Source: Aegilops tauschii subsp. strangulata
Lineage: Eukaryota; Streptophyta; Magnoliopsida; Poales; Poaceae
DNA length: 64,000 nt
Assembly (NCBI RefSeq): GCF_002575655.3
Contig: NC_053039.3
Span: 244,258,622 to 244,322,621 of the forward strand
Direction of reading: 5' to 3'
Shown: one piece after another, positions 1 to 10,823 of the stretch
Position numbering within the stretch: position 1 is the stretch's first letter
How the letters are laid out: every line of letters begins with the position of its first letter
The notes under the pieces: generated by a model
What the model saw: only the letters and a program-made list of their open reading frames with translations
The model's database searches: none
What the model was told of the DNA's origin: nothing
Program-made: the position numbers and the translations under genes

Positions 1-1759
1 TGTGTTTAAGCAGAGGACGTTGTTCAAAGAAAATATTATCTATTTCATTTCTTTCATGCATATGTAAATCATTTTCATTGTCTAGCAAATATTGTTCTAA
101 AGGATCAGTAGGTGGCACAATAATACAAGCAAGACCAATTAATTCATCCTTACTAGGCAATTCTTTTTCATGATGGTTTCTACTAAACTTGGAAAAATTA
201 AACTCATGAGACTCATCACCAAAACTAACACCCATAGTTTGTTTCTGGCAATCTGTCCTAGCATTAACTGTGCTCAAGAAAGGTCCACCAAAGATAATGG
301 GACAAAAGTGATCTTGTGGGGAACCAAGAACAAGAAAATCAGTAGGGTATTTTAGTTTCCCACACAAGACTTCAACATCTCTAATAATCCCACAAGGTGA
401 TATGGTGTCTCTATTTGCAAGTTTAGTAGTAACATCTATGTATCCTAACTCTCTAGGTGCTATGTCTTCCCTAATTTCTTGATATAACTTGTAAGGAATA
501 GCAGTCGCACTAGCACCCATGTCACATAAACCATAATAATAGTGATCTCCTATTTTAACTAAAATGATAGGCAGGCCAACAACTGGTCTATTTTTATCCC
601 TTTTTTCGGGTTTGGCAATTCTGGCAGCTTCTGCACAGAAGTAAATAACATGCCCATCCACATCTTCTTCTAAGAGATCTTTAACCATAGCAATATTAGG
701 TTCAACTCTAATTTGTTCATCTGGTTTAGGTGTTCTAACAGAGCTTTTGTTAACCACAGTTGAAACTTTAGCATGTTCCTTTATCCTAACAGGAAAAGGA
801 GGTTTCTCAATATAAGCAGTAGGAACAACTAGATCAACATTATAAAGTATAGTTTCTTCTTTGACTGGTACTGGTTCTTTACTTTCTTCTTTAATAGGTG
901 GGTGATATTTAAACCACTTCTCTTGAGGGAGTTCAACATGAGTAGCAAATGATTCACAAAAGGAGGCTACTATCTCAGAGTCAAGTCCATATTTAGTGCT
1001 AAACTTTTGAAAAGCATCGGTATCAATAAAAGATTTAACACAATCATACTTAAGCTTTATACCTGACTCTTTACCTTCGTCGATTTCCCAATCTTCAGAG
1101 TTGCGTTTAATTCTTTCCAAAAGATCCTGCTGGAATTCAATAGTTTTCTTCATAAAGGAACCAGCAGAATAAGTATCCAACATGGTTTGATCATTACGAG
1201 AAAACCGAGCATAAAAGTTATGAATAATAATTGCTCTGAAGAGCTCATGATTGGGGCATGAATATAACATTGACTTAAGCCTCCCTCAAGCTAGAGCGAT
1301 ACTTTCTCCTTCACGAGGCCAAAAATTATATATATAATTCCGATCACGATGAACTAGATGCATAGGATAATTTTTTTGATGGAACTCCAATTTTAAACGA
1401 TTCCAATTCCATGATCCAATATCATCGCATAGCATATACCATGCCAATGCTTTTCCCTTCAAAGATAAAGGGAAAACCTTTTTCATAACTTCATCCCTGG
1501 GTAAACCTGCAAGGTTAAACAATCCACAAATTTTTTCTACATGTATCAAGTGCATATCAGGATGTTCTGTTCCATCTCCTGCATAAGGATTAGCTAGCAG
1601 TTGTTCTATCATACCCGAAGGAATTTCATATTCAATATTTTCAGTACGTGCAGTAGGTTGAGGGGCAATTAATTGTGGTTCCGGACAAGGTGAAGATACC
1701 CCGAACAAACCCCTCAAGGATTGTTTTCCATAGTAGCAAGTGACAATAAATTTCAGCAC
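1..1759 (-). pseudogene. gypsy gag-protease, partial second copy, with one internal stop
   Basis: This repeats the gag and protease part of the copy at 8368-10123. The gag frame reads from about 1759 to a TGA at 1286-1288, where the other copy has TCG. From there I read it open in the same frame through the end of gag (which includes TIEFQQDLLERIKRN) and through the protease motif LCDMGAS (around 500-520) to the window edge. This copy therefore lacks the cluster of frameshifts seen near 9240-9470 in the other copy. The long frame has no ATG near its start. An ATG at 1731 on the minus strand opens a five-codon frame followed by TGA, which suggests an early one-base deletion. The pol part lies beyond position 1. 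Confidence 0.75.
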
Positions 1760-1808
1760 ACTATATAAATGTTTCCTTACCGAATTCCACTTACCAAAGG
1801 CGCTTCAC

Positions 1809-1826
1809 TCCCCGGCAACGGCGCCA
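1809..1826 (-). other. primer-binding site of the second gypsy copy
   Basis: The minus strand reads TGGCGCCGTTGCCGGGGA, 11 nt downstream of the LTR end at 1838. This is the standard primer-binding site of Athila-type grass elements. The same motif lies at 10173-10190. Confidence 0.85.
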
Positions 1827-1837
1827 GAAAATAGCCT

Positions 1838-3354
1838 TGATGACCCACAAGTATAGGGGATCAATTGTAGCTCTTTTCGATAAGTAAGAGTGTCGAACCC
1901 AACGAGGAGCAGAAAATGACAAGTAGTTTTCAGTAAGGTAATGTCTGCAAGTGCTGAAATTGTAAGTAGCGAGTAGTTTGATAGCAAGATAATTTGTAAC
2001 AAGCAAGTAACGATAGTAGCAATAAGTATGCAGCAAGGTAGCCCAATCCTTTTGAGGCAAAGGAAAGGCCAAAACGGCCTCTTATGATAAGCAAAGCGTT
2101 CTTGAGGGTACACGGGAATTTCATCTAGTCACTTTCATCATGTTGGTTTGATCTGTGTTCGCTACTTTGATAATTTGATATGTGGGTGGACCGGTGCTTA
2201 GGTGTTGTTCTTACTTGAACAAACCTCCTACTTATGATTAACCCTCCCGCAAGCATCCACACCTAAGAGAATAGTATTAAGAATAAATTCTAACCATAGC
2301 ATTAAACTCTAGGATCCAATCGGTCCCTTACGGAGTAGTGCATAAACTGGGGTTTAAGTTTCTGTCACTCTCGCAACCCACCATCTATTTACTACTCCAC
2401 GATGCATTCCCTTAGGCCCAAATATGGTGTGAAGTGTCATGTAGTTGACGTTCACATGACACCACTAAGGGAATCTCAACATACATACTATCAAAATATC
2501 AAACACATATCAAGTTCACATGATTACTTGCAACATGATTTCTCCCGTGACCTCAAGAACAAAAGTAACTACTCACAAACAATGAACATGCTCATGATCA
2601 GAGGGGTATTAATATGCATAATGGATCTGAACATATAATCTTCCACCAAATAAACCATATAGTAATCAACTAGAAGGTGTAATCAACACTACTAGTCACC
2701 CCCTAGCAACAATCTATAGTTCCGGTAACAAGATTGAATACAAGAGATGAACTAGGGTTTGAGATGAGATGGTGCTAGTGAAGATGTTGATGGAGATTGC
2801 CCTCCCCAAGATGGGAGAGTCATTGGTGATGATGATGACGATGATTTCCCCCTCCAGGAGGGAAGTTCCCCTGGCAGAATCGCTCCGCCAGAGGGCAATA
2901 GTGCTCCTGCCCAAGTTCTGCCTCGAGACGGCGGCGCTTCGTCCCGAAAGCCTTCCCCTGATTTTTCTAGGTCAAAATGACTTATATACCAAAATATGGG
3001 CACTGTAGGTGGGCCGAGGAGGCCACAACCCACCAGGGTGCGCCAAGGGGGCCTGGCGCGCCCAGGTGGGTTGTGCCCACCTGGTGGCCCCCCTCTGGTG
3101 TTTATTGGCTCCAATATTCCTCAAATAATTCATAAAAATTCTCTGTGAAGTTTCAGCTCATTTGGAGTTGTGCAGAATAGGTGGCCTGGCGTAGCTTTTC
3201 TAGGTCCAAATTTGCAGTTGTCCTAATTCTCCCTCTTGGTGTGTTCCTTGCAGATTATGAGAGAAAAGGCATTAGAATTACTACAAAAAGCATTATTATG
3301 GATAAAAACATTATAAATAACAGTAAGAAAACATGATGCAAAATGGACGTATCA
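1838..3354 (-). repeat. gypsy LTR shared by two internal regions (1517 bp)
   Basis: On the minus strand it starts TGATACGTCCATTTTGCATC at 3354 and ends GGGTCATCA at 1838. It is bounded by a polypurine tract (3355-3368) upstream and a primer-binding site (1809-1826) downstream, so it is the 3' LTR of the complete copy and the 5' LTR of the partial copy. The other LTR (10202-10823 plus 22230-23124) also sums to 1517 bp. Short ORFs inside it are artefacts of repeat sequence. Confidence 0.85.
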
Positions 3355-3368
3355 ACTCCCCCAAGCTT
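3355..3368 (-). other. polypurine tract of the gypsy element
   Basis: The minus strand reads AAGCTTGGGGGAGT directly before the LTR start TGATACG. This is the expected plus-strand priming site. A very similar tract occurs on the minus strand at about 4911-4926. Confidence 0.75.
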
Positions 3369-5367
3369 AGACCTCGCTTGTCCTCAAGCGAAAACCGAAA
3401 TCGAAAAACATGTCCACATGCTTTGAGAGAGAGGTGTCGATAAAAACAAAATACGGACACAGAAGCATCATGTTGATTATTATAACAACAACAAAATTTA
3501 ACATAGGACTTCATAAAAGAAATTTTGTCATAGAACTTGCATCATATACTTCCTATGAATAAGTAACAGTTCATCACATAATCAAAGTATAAAGCAAAAA
3601 CTCTATTAGAGGCCAACAAACTATGCTCTCAGTCAACTTTGCGACTACAATTCGTCATCTTTTCAGGAAGGGTCATGTATCGGAGCCTTTAGGAAAGTCC
3701 ACATACCCAACCACCATATAGTGTTCTATGATTGCTAACACTCACTACTCATGAACAAAACGTTTCAACTGGACACATAGAAAGATAGGGGCTTATAGTT
3801 TCGCCTCCCAACATACTCACCTCAAGGGTGATGTCAACAATAATAACTCATGCTATCTATATTCAACTGGACATAAGTGCCTATATCTTTCTTCACCACA
3901 TGATGCTTGCCAAAAGAGAAAATAAAAAGGAATAGAAGGATAACTTTGACTCTTTGCATAAAAGTAAAACATAGGCCCTTCGCAGAGGGAATCAGAGGTT
4001 GCCATGCGCTTATTTGTTTGCATGCTCAATCCCTTAGTGCAAAAGAACGTCATGTTGTATTGCCCCTTAAGATGACAACCTTTATTATGCAGTATGTCGC
4101 TTTTATTCTTTGTCATCCAAGTTCGTACAACGCTCAATTTTCTCTTCCACTAAATGATCTCACATATTTAGAAGCAATTTTTATTGCCTTTTTGCACCGA
4201 TGACAACTTACTTGAAGGATCTTGTTCAATCCATAGATAGGTATAGTGGACACTTGAAAAAGATTTGGGTTCAAGGGTTTTTGGATGCACAAGTAGTATC
4301 TCTACTTAGTGCGGAATTTTTGGCTAGCAAAGGTAGGGGAAAGCACCACATGTTAAAGCATCTATGACAGTATGACTTCTATGTGAATATAAACAAACAT
4401 AAACCATTAAGTTGTCTTCCTTGTCCAACGTCAACAATTCTGGCATATAATATTTTGATGAGACTCACAAACACAAAAGATTTCTAGGATAGTATATTTA
4501 TATGTGAATCTTCCCTTCCCTTATTAATTCCTTCATGAATTGCATCACTGACCAATGCTATGTTTGTCAATCTCTAATAAAAATTTCTTACTTATACTTT
4601 TCCTTATGTGGTGCTATCACCTAACATAGGATTAGTATATGATCTTATTGATTTATTTCCTTTCTTTTTTTACTTTCTTTCTCTTTTTCTTTCTTTCTTA
4701 TTTCCTTCCTTTATTTGCAACTTAAAAGTAAAGAAAGTAAAAAAACTCAAACTAAACTTTATTATATAACTTGCACACGATAACAATGATAGAACACTAA
4801 GCAAACTCTCAAACAAGAAAGGATCGAACTAAAATTTATTCATCTAAACAAAAGATTGAACTAAGATAAGCAAAAGCAAAAAGATAGTGGGGTGATACGA
4901 TACTGGGGCACCTCCCCCAAGCTTGGCGGAAGCCAAGGGGTGTGCCCATACCCGATACTTAGTTCTCCTTTGGTGGTGTCCGTAGGCTCCTCCCAATCCG
5001 TCTTGGTCTTCATCAGCCAAGCATCTTCTTCCATGTGGTTGGAGGAGCAAGAAGACATGATGCCCGTCTTGACAAATATGACCAAAAACAGCAAGAAAAG
5101 AGAACAAAGGATTTTCTCCATGATACGGTGGTTAACAGGTTCAGGAAGTATAAATAGAATTTTTATCTTGCAGGATAAGCATATGGAAGAAAAACGAAGC
5201 ACGGGAGGTGTCCCAGGTGAGCCTGGCGCGCCCAGGTGTCTTGTGCCCACCAGGGGACACTTCCTAGCAGTTTCTTTATTTCTAAAATTCTAAAATACAC
5301 CAAAACTGACAAAAAATATTTTTGCAGATTTTTTGGAGTCTATTTACTTATCGTACTGCATACCTCC
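3369..5367 (-). other. gypsy 3' internal non-coding region
   Basis: About 2 kb lie between the integrase stop and the polypurine tract. I see no convincing ORF. It holds a pyrimidine-rich stretch at about 4660-4720 (purine-rich on the element's strand) and a second polypurine-tract-like motif at about 4911-4926. In some Athila elements this position holds an env-like ORF; none is recognisable here. Confidence 0.6.
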
Positions 5368-6218
5368 TTATTTTGACGATTCTGGAGTATTCCGGAAGGA
5401 CTCTTTTATGTGTTCTTCTGGTGTAAAAGTTTGGATAATATTACTTTCAACATTAATATGCGTACCTGAAATATAATGCTTTATTCGTTGCCCGTTGACA
5501 ACCTTCGGGTTAGTGCCTTCGAAATTATTTATTTTGATGGCACCGGACCAGTAAACCTCCTCGATGACATATGGGTCTTCCCATTTTGAGAGGAGTTTGC
5601 CTGCAAAGAATCTAAAACGAGAATTGTACAAAGGAACATACTCTCCGACTTTAAACTCATGTTTTTTAATTCTTTTGTCATGCCATCTTTTAACTTTTTC
5701 TTTAAATAACTTTGCATTTTCATATGCTTGAGTTCTCCATTCATCTAATGAGCTTATATCAAACAACCTCTTTTCACTAGCAAGTTTGAAATCATAATTG
5801 AGTTCTTTAACTGCCCAATATGCTTTATGTTCTAACTCAAGAGGCAAATGACAAGCCTTTCCATAAACCATTTTGTAAGGAGACATACCCATAGGATTTT
5901 TATAAGCTGTCCTATAAGCCCAAAGTGCATCATCTAATTTCTTAGACCAATTCTTCCTGGACCTATTAACAGTCTTTTGCAAAATTAATTTTATTTCTCT
6001 ATTGCTAAGCTCAACTTGACCACTAGACTGAGGATGATAAGGTGATGCAATTCTATGGTTAACATCATACTTAGCAAGCATTTTACAGAAAGCACCATGA
6101 ATAAAGTGTGAACCACCATCAGTTATTAAATATCTAGGGACTCCAAACCTTGGGAAAATAACTTCCTTAAGCATTTTAATAGAGGTGTTGTAATCAGCAC
6201 AACTGGTTGGAATAGCTT
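5368..6218 (-). pseudogene. gypsy integrase, core and C-terminal part
   Basis: The frame contains the second half of an integrase core, with ITDGGSHF (core aspartate) and [19 protein letters not shown] (core glutamate region). It continues with [16 protein letters not shown] and a C-terminal part with [13 protein letters not shown] (GPY/F-like region). It ends at a stop at 5368. Upstream it is out of frame with the RNase H/integrase frame: at about 6219-6225 one base is missing after VVVDYV. The protein would have been the last domain of the gypsy polyprotein. Confidence 0.8.
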
Positions 6219-7350
6219 CTACCCATTTAGTACATAATCAACAACAACCAAAATATGTGTATACCCATTAGAGGAATGAAAATGTCCCATATAATCAAAT
6301 CCCCAAACATCAAATGGTTCAACAGCAAGTGAATAATTCATAGGCATTTCTTGACGCTTACCGATATTACCTATTCTTTGACATTCATCACAAGATGAGA
6401 CAAACTTATGGGCATCCTTGAAGAGAGTAGGCCAATAAAATCCAGATTGCAATACCTTGTTAGAAGTTCTATCTCCAGCATGATGCCCTCCATAAGCCTC
6501 GGAATGACATTTCCGTAGGATTTGTTCCTGTTCATGCTCGGGTACACAACGTCTAATAATACCATCTACTCCTTCTTTATAAAGATGTGGGTCATCCCAA
6601 AAGTAATGTCTTAAATCATAGAAGAATTTTTTCTTTTGTTGGTACGTAAAGCTTGGTGGCAAATATTTAGCAACAATGTAATTAGCATAGTCAACATACC
6701 AAGGAGTACTATGAGAAACATTTATTGCAGCTAATTGCTCATAAGGGAAACTATCATCAATAGGGAGTGGGTCATCAAGTACATTTTCAAGCCTAGACAA
6801 GTTATCAGCCATGGGGTTCTCAGCTCTTTTTCTATCAATGATATGTAAATCAAATTCATGTAACAAGAGAACCCAACGAATAAGTCTAGGTTTAGCATCT
6901 TTCTTTTCCATAAGATATTTAATAGCAGCATGGTCTGTGTGAACAGTTACTTTGGAATCAACAATATAAGGTCTAAATTTATCACAAGCAAACACCACTG
7001 CTAAGAATTCTTTTTCAGTAGTAGCATAATTTCTTTGAGCATTGTCTAGAGTTTTACTAGCATAATGAATAAAATTCAATTTCTTATCAACTCTTTGTCC
7101 TAGAACAACACCAACGGCATAATCACTAGCATCACACATAATTTCAAAAGGCAAGTTCCAATCAGGTGGTTGAACAATAGGTGCAGTAATTAAGGCTTTC
7201 TTGAGTGTTTCAAAGGCTTCAAGACAATCATCATCAAAAACAAAAGGAATATCCTTTTGCAAAATATTAGTAAGAGGCCTAGAAATTTTAGAAAAGTCTT
7301 TAATAAACCTCCTATAGAAACCAGCATGGCCTAGGAAACTACGAAACCTT
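6219..7350 (-). pseudogene. gypsy RNase H and integrase N-terminal part
   Basis: The frame runs through the RT thumb/connection, RNase H and the start of integrase. RNase H shows [18 protein letters not shown], the [16 protein letters not shown] segment and [12 protein letters not shown] zinc-binding HHCC region follows, including [16 protein letters not shown] and CDECQRIGN, then the first core aspartate in WGFDYMGHF. The frame ends after VVVDYVLNG by a one-base deletion relative to the next segment. At the upstream end, about 7350, another one-base deletion separates it from the RT segment. Confidence 0.8.
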
Positions 7351-7837
7351 TGATGTCCTTAGGACATGGCATTTTCTCAATTGCATCAACCTTAGTTTGG
7401 TCCACTTCAATACCCTTTTCAGAAATTTTGTGGCCCAAGACAATGCCTTCATTAACCATAAAGTGGCACTTCTCCCAGTTCAAGACAAGATTTGTTTGTT
7501 CACATTGCTGCAAAACTCGATCAAGATTGCTTAAACAATCATCAAAAGACTTCCCATAAACAGAGAAGTCATCCATGAAAACCTCAACAATCTTTTCACA
7601 AAAATCAGAGAATATAGGCATCATGCATCTTTAAAAGGTAGCAGGTACATTACATAAACCAAAAGGCATATGTCTATAAGCATAAGTTCCAAAAGGACAA
7701 GTAAAGGTGGTATTTTCTTGATCAGGTTGAGATACATGTATTTGTGAAAAGCCAGAATATCCATCAAGGAAGCAAAAGTGTCTGTGCTTAGATAATCTTT
7801 CAAGCATTTGATCAATAAAAGGCAAAGGGTAGTGATC
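7331..7837 (-). pseudogene. gypsy reverse transcriptase, catalytic part, broken
   Basis: Two pieces of RT are visible. The first (7631-7825) has PFIDQMLERL, DGYSGFSQI and the MPFGLCNVPATF motif, then ends at a TAA just after ATF. The second (7331-7624) has the catalytic box VFMDDFSVYG and VLNWEKCHFM, and loses frame at about 7350 after KDIKG. A further TAA at 7838 cuts it off from the N-terminal RT segment. The YXDD-type box itself is present as FMDD. With two stops and one frameshift no active RT can be made. Confidence 0.8.
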
Positions 7838-9124
7838 TTATCTAGTTGCTTTATTTAGTTTTCTAAAATCAATTACCATTCTATAGCCTGTAACAATTCT
7901 TTCTGGAATAAGTTCATTCTTATCATTATGAACAACAGTAATACCTTGTTTCTTAGGGACACAATGAACATGACTTACCCATCTACTATCAGCTATGGGA
8001 TAGATTATACCTGCTTCCAGAAGTTTTAATATTTCCGTTCTTACCACCTCTTTCATCTTCGGATTTAACCAACGTTGGTGATCAACAACTGGTTTAGCAT
8101 CAGGTCCCATATTAATTTTGTGCTGACATAGAGTGGGACTAATGCCCTTTAAATCATCAAGAGTATAACCAATAGCAGCTCGGTGCTTCCTTAGAACTTT
8201 CAATAATCGCTCTTCTTCATGATCTGAAAGGTTAGCACTGATAATAACAGGATATATTTTCTTTTCATCAAGATAAGCATATTTCGAAGTGTCTGGCCAT
8301 TGTTTTAATTCAAACAAAGTATCACCTTTAGGTGGAGGGGGACCTCCGAGAGTTTCAATAGGAAAATTGTGTTTAAGCAGAGGACGTTGTTCAAAGAAAA
8401 TATTATCTATTTCATTTCTTTCATGCATATGTAAATCATTTTCATGGTCTAGCAAATATTGTTCTAAAGGATCAGTAGGTGGCACAGCAATACAAGCAAG
8501 ACCAATTAATTCATCCTTACTAGGCAATTCTTTTTCATGATGGTTTCTACTAAACTTGGCAAAATTAAACTCATGAGACTCATCACCAAAACTAACACCC
8601 ACAGTTTGTTTCTGGCAATCTATCCTAGCATTAACTGTGCTCAAGAAAGGTCTACCAAAGATAATGGGACAAAAGTCATCTTGTGGGGAACCAAGAACAA
8701 GAAAATTAATAGGGTATTTTAGTTTTCCACACAAGACTTCAACATCTCTAATAATCCCACAAGGTGATATGGTGTCTCTATTTGCAAGTTTAGTAGTAAC
8801 ATCTATGTATCCTAACTCTGTAGGTGCTAAGTCTTCCCTAATTTCTTGATATAACTTGTAAGGAATAGCACTCGCACTAGCACCCATGTCACATAAACCA
8901 TGATAATAGTGATCTCCTATTTTAACTAAAATGACAGGCAAGCCAACAACTGGTCTATTTTTATCCCTTTTTTCGGGTTTGGCAATTCTGGCAGCTTCTG
9001 CACAGAAGTAACTAACATGCCCATCCACATCTTCTTTTAAGAGATCATTAACCATAGCAATATTAGGTTCAACTCTAATTTGTTCATCTGGTTTAGGTGT
9101 TCTAACAGAGCTTTTGTTAACCAC
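7838..9124 (-). pseudogene. gypsy aspartic protease and N-terminal reverse transcriptase
   Basis: This open stretch of about 428 codons contains the retropepsin-like motif GLCDMGASASAIPYKLYQ, with D-M-G in place of the usual D-T/S-G (Athila-type proteases often vary here). It also has the FGRPFLSTVNARIDC segment, a linker with GGPPPPKGD, and the start of RT (WLNPKMKEVVRTEILKLL, DSRWVSHVHCVPKK, YRMVIDFRKLNKATR). It ends at TAA 7838-7840, where related elements continue with a lysine. Upstream of 9124 the frame is lost through several small deletions and a TGG-to-TAG change around 9240-9470, judged against the copy at 1-1285. Confidence 0.8.
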
Positions 9125-9493
9125 AGTTGAAACTTTAGCATGTTCCTTTATCCTAATAGGAAAAGGAGGTTTCTCAATATAAGCACTAGGAACAACTGGA
9201 TCAACATTATAAAGTATAGTTTCTTCTTTAACTGGTACTAGTTCTTTAATTTCTTCTTTGATAGGTGGGTGATATTTAAACTACTTCTCTTGAGGGATTC
9301 AACATGAGTAGCAAATGATTCACAAAAGGAGGCTACTATCTCAAAGTCAAGTCCATATTTAGTGCAAAACTTTTGAAAAGCATCGGTATCAATAAAAGAT
9401 TTAACATGATCATACTTAAGCTTTATACCTGACTCTTACCTTCGTCGAGTTCCCAATCTTCAGATTGCGTTTAATTCTTTCCAAAAGATCCCA

Positions 9494-10123
9494 CTAGAAT
9501 TCAATAGTTTTCTTCATAAAGGAACCAGCAGAAGAAGTATCCAACATGGTTTGATCATTACGAGAAAGCCGAGCATAAAAGTTATGAATAATAATTTCTC
9601 TTAAGAGCTCGTGATTGGGGCATGAATATAACATTGACTTAAGCTTCCCCGAAGCTAGAGCGATACTTTCTCCTTCACGAGGCCAAAAATTATTTATATA
9701 ATTCCGATCACGATGAACTAGATGCATAGGATAATTTTTTTGATGGAACTCCAATTTTAAACGATTCCAATTCCATGATCCAATATCATCGCATAGCATA
9801 TACCATGCCAATGCTTTTCCCTTCAAAGATAAAGGGAAAACCTTTTTCATAACTTCATCCCTGGGTAAACCTGCAAGCTTAAACAATCCACAAATTTGTT
9901 CTACATGTATCAAGTGCATATCAGGATGTTCTGTTCCATCTCCTGCAGAAGGATTAGCTAGCAGTTGTACTATCATACCCGAAGGAATTTCATATTCAAT
10001 ATTTTCAGTACGTGCAGTAGGTTGAGGGGCAATTAATTGTGGTTCCGGACAAGGTGAAGATACCCCGAACAAACCCCTCAAGGATTGTTTTCCATAGTAG
10101 CAAGTGACAATAAATTTCAGCAC
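9494..10123 (-). pseudogene. gypsy gag (capsid) fragment
   Basis: A 209-codon gag-like frame includes YEIPSGMIVQLLANPSAGDG, HPDMHLIHVEQICGLFKLAG and FPLSLKGKALAWYMLCDD, typical of Ty3/gypsy capsid (retrotrans_gag-like). It stops at TAG after MKKTIEF; the copy at 1-1759 has CAG there and continues. The first codon of the listed frame is GTG, not ATG. As in the other copy, an ATG (10093-10095 on the minus strand) starts a five-codon frame that ends in TGA, so the true start seems separated from the gag frame by a one-base deletion. Confidence 0.75.
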
Positions 10124-10172
10124 ACTATATAAATGTTTCCTTACCGAATTCCACTTACCAAAGGCGCTTCAC

Positions 10173-10190
10173 TCCCCGGCAACGGCGCCA
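10173..10190 (-). other. primer-binding site of the complete gypsy copy
   Basis: The minus strand reads TGGCGCCGTTGCCGGGGA, 11 nt after the LTR end at 10202. Confidence 0.85.
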
Positions 10191-10201
10191 GAAAATAGCC
10201 T

Positions 10202-10823
10202 TGATGACCCACAAGTATAGGGGATCAATTGTAGCTCTTTTCGATAAGTAAGAGTGTCGAACCCAACGAGGAGCAGAAGGAAATGACAAGTAGTTTTCAG
10301 TAAGGTAATGTCTGCAAGTGCTGAAATTGTAAGTAGAGAGTAGTTTGATAGCAAGATAATTTGTAACGAGCAAGTAACGATAGTAGCAATAAGTATGCAG
10401 CAAGGTAGCCCAATCCTTTTGAGGCAAAGGAAAGGCCAAAACGGCCTCTTATGATAAGCAAAGCGTTCTTGAGGGTACACGGGAATTTCATCTAGTCACT
10501 TTCATCATGTTGGTTTGATTTGTATTCGCTACTTTGATAATTTGATATGTGGGTGGACCGGTGCTTAGGTGCTATTCTTACTTGAACAAACCTCCTACTT
10601 ATGATTAACCCTCCCGCAAGCATCCGCAACTACGAGAAAAAGTATTAAGAATAAATTCTAACCATAGCATTAAACTCTAGGATCCAATCGGTCCCTTACA
10701 GAGTAGTGCATAAACTGGGGTTTAACTTTCTGTCACTCTCCCAACCCACCATCTATTTATTACTTCACAATGCATTCCCTTAGGCCCAAATATGGTGAAG
10801 TGTCATGTAGTCGACGTTCACAT
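10202..10823 (-). repeat. gypsy 5' LTR, 3' portion (622 bp)
   Basis: This is the downstream part of the gypsy 5' LTR, ending GGGTCATCA at 10202 on the minus strand. It is continuous with 22230-23124 once the copia element and one CACAT copy are set aside. It matches 1838-2456 with scattered substitutions and small indels. Confidence 0.85.

Noticed and set aside
1791..3114. Several minus- and plus-strand ORFs of 60-120 codons
   Set aside because: They lie inside the gypsy LTR, recur at 10155-10491 and 22474-22903 with the repeat, and show no protein motif.
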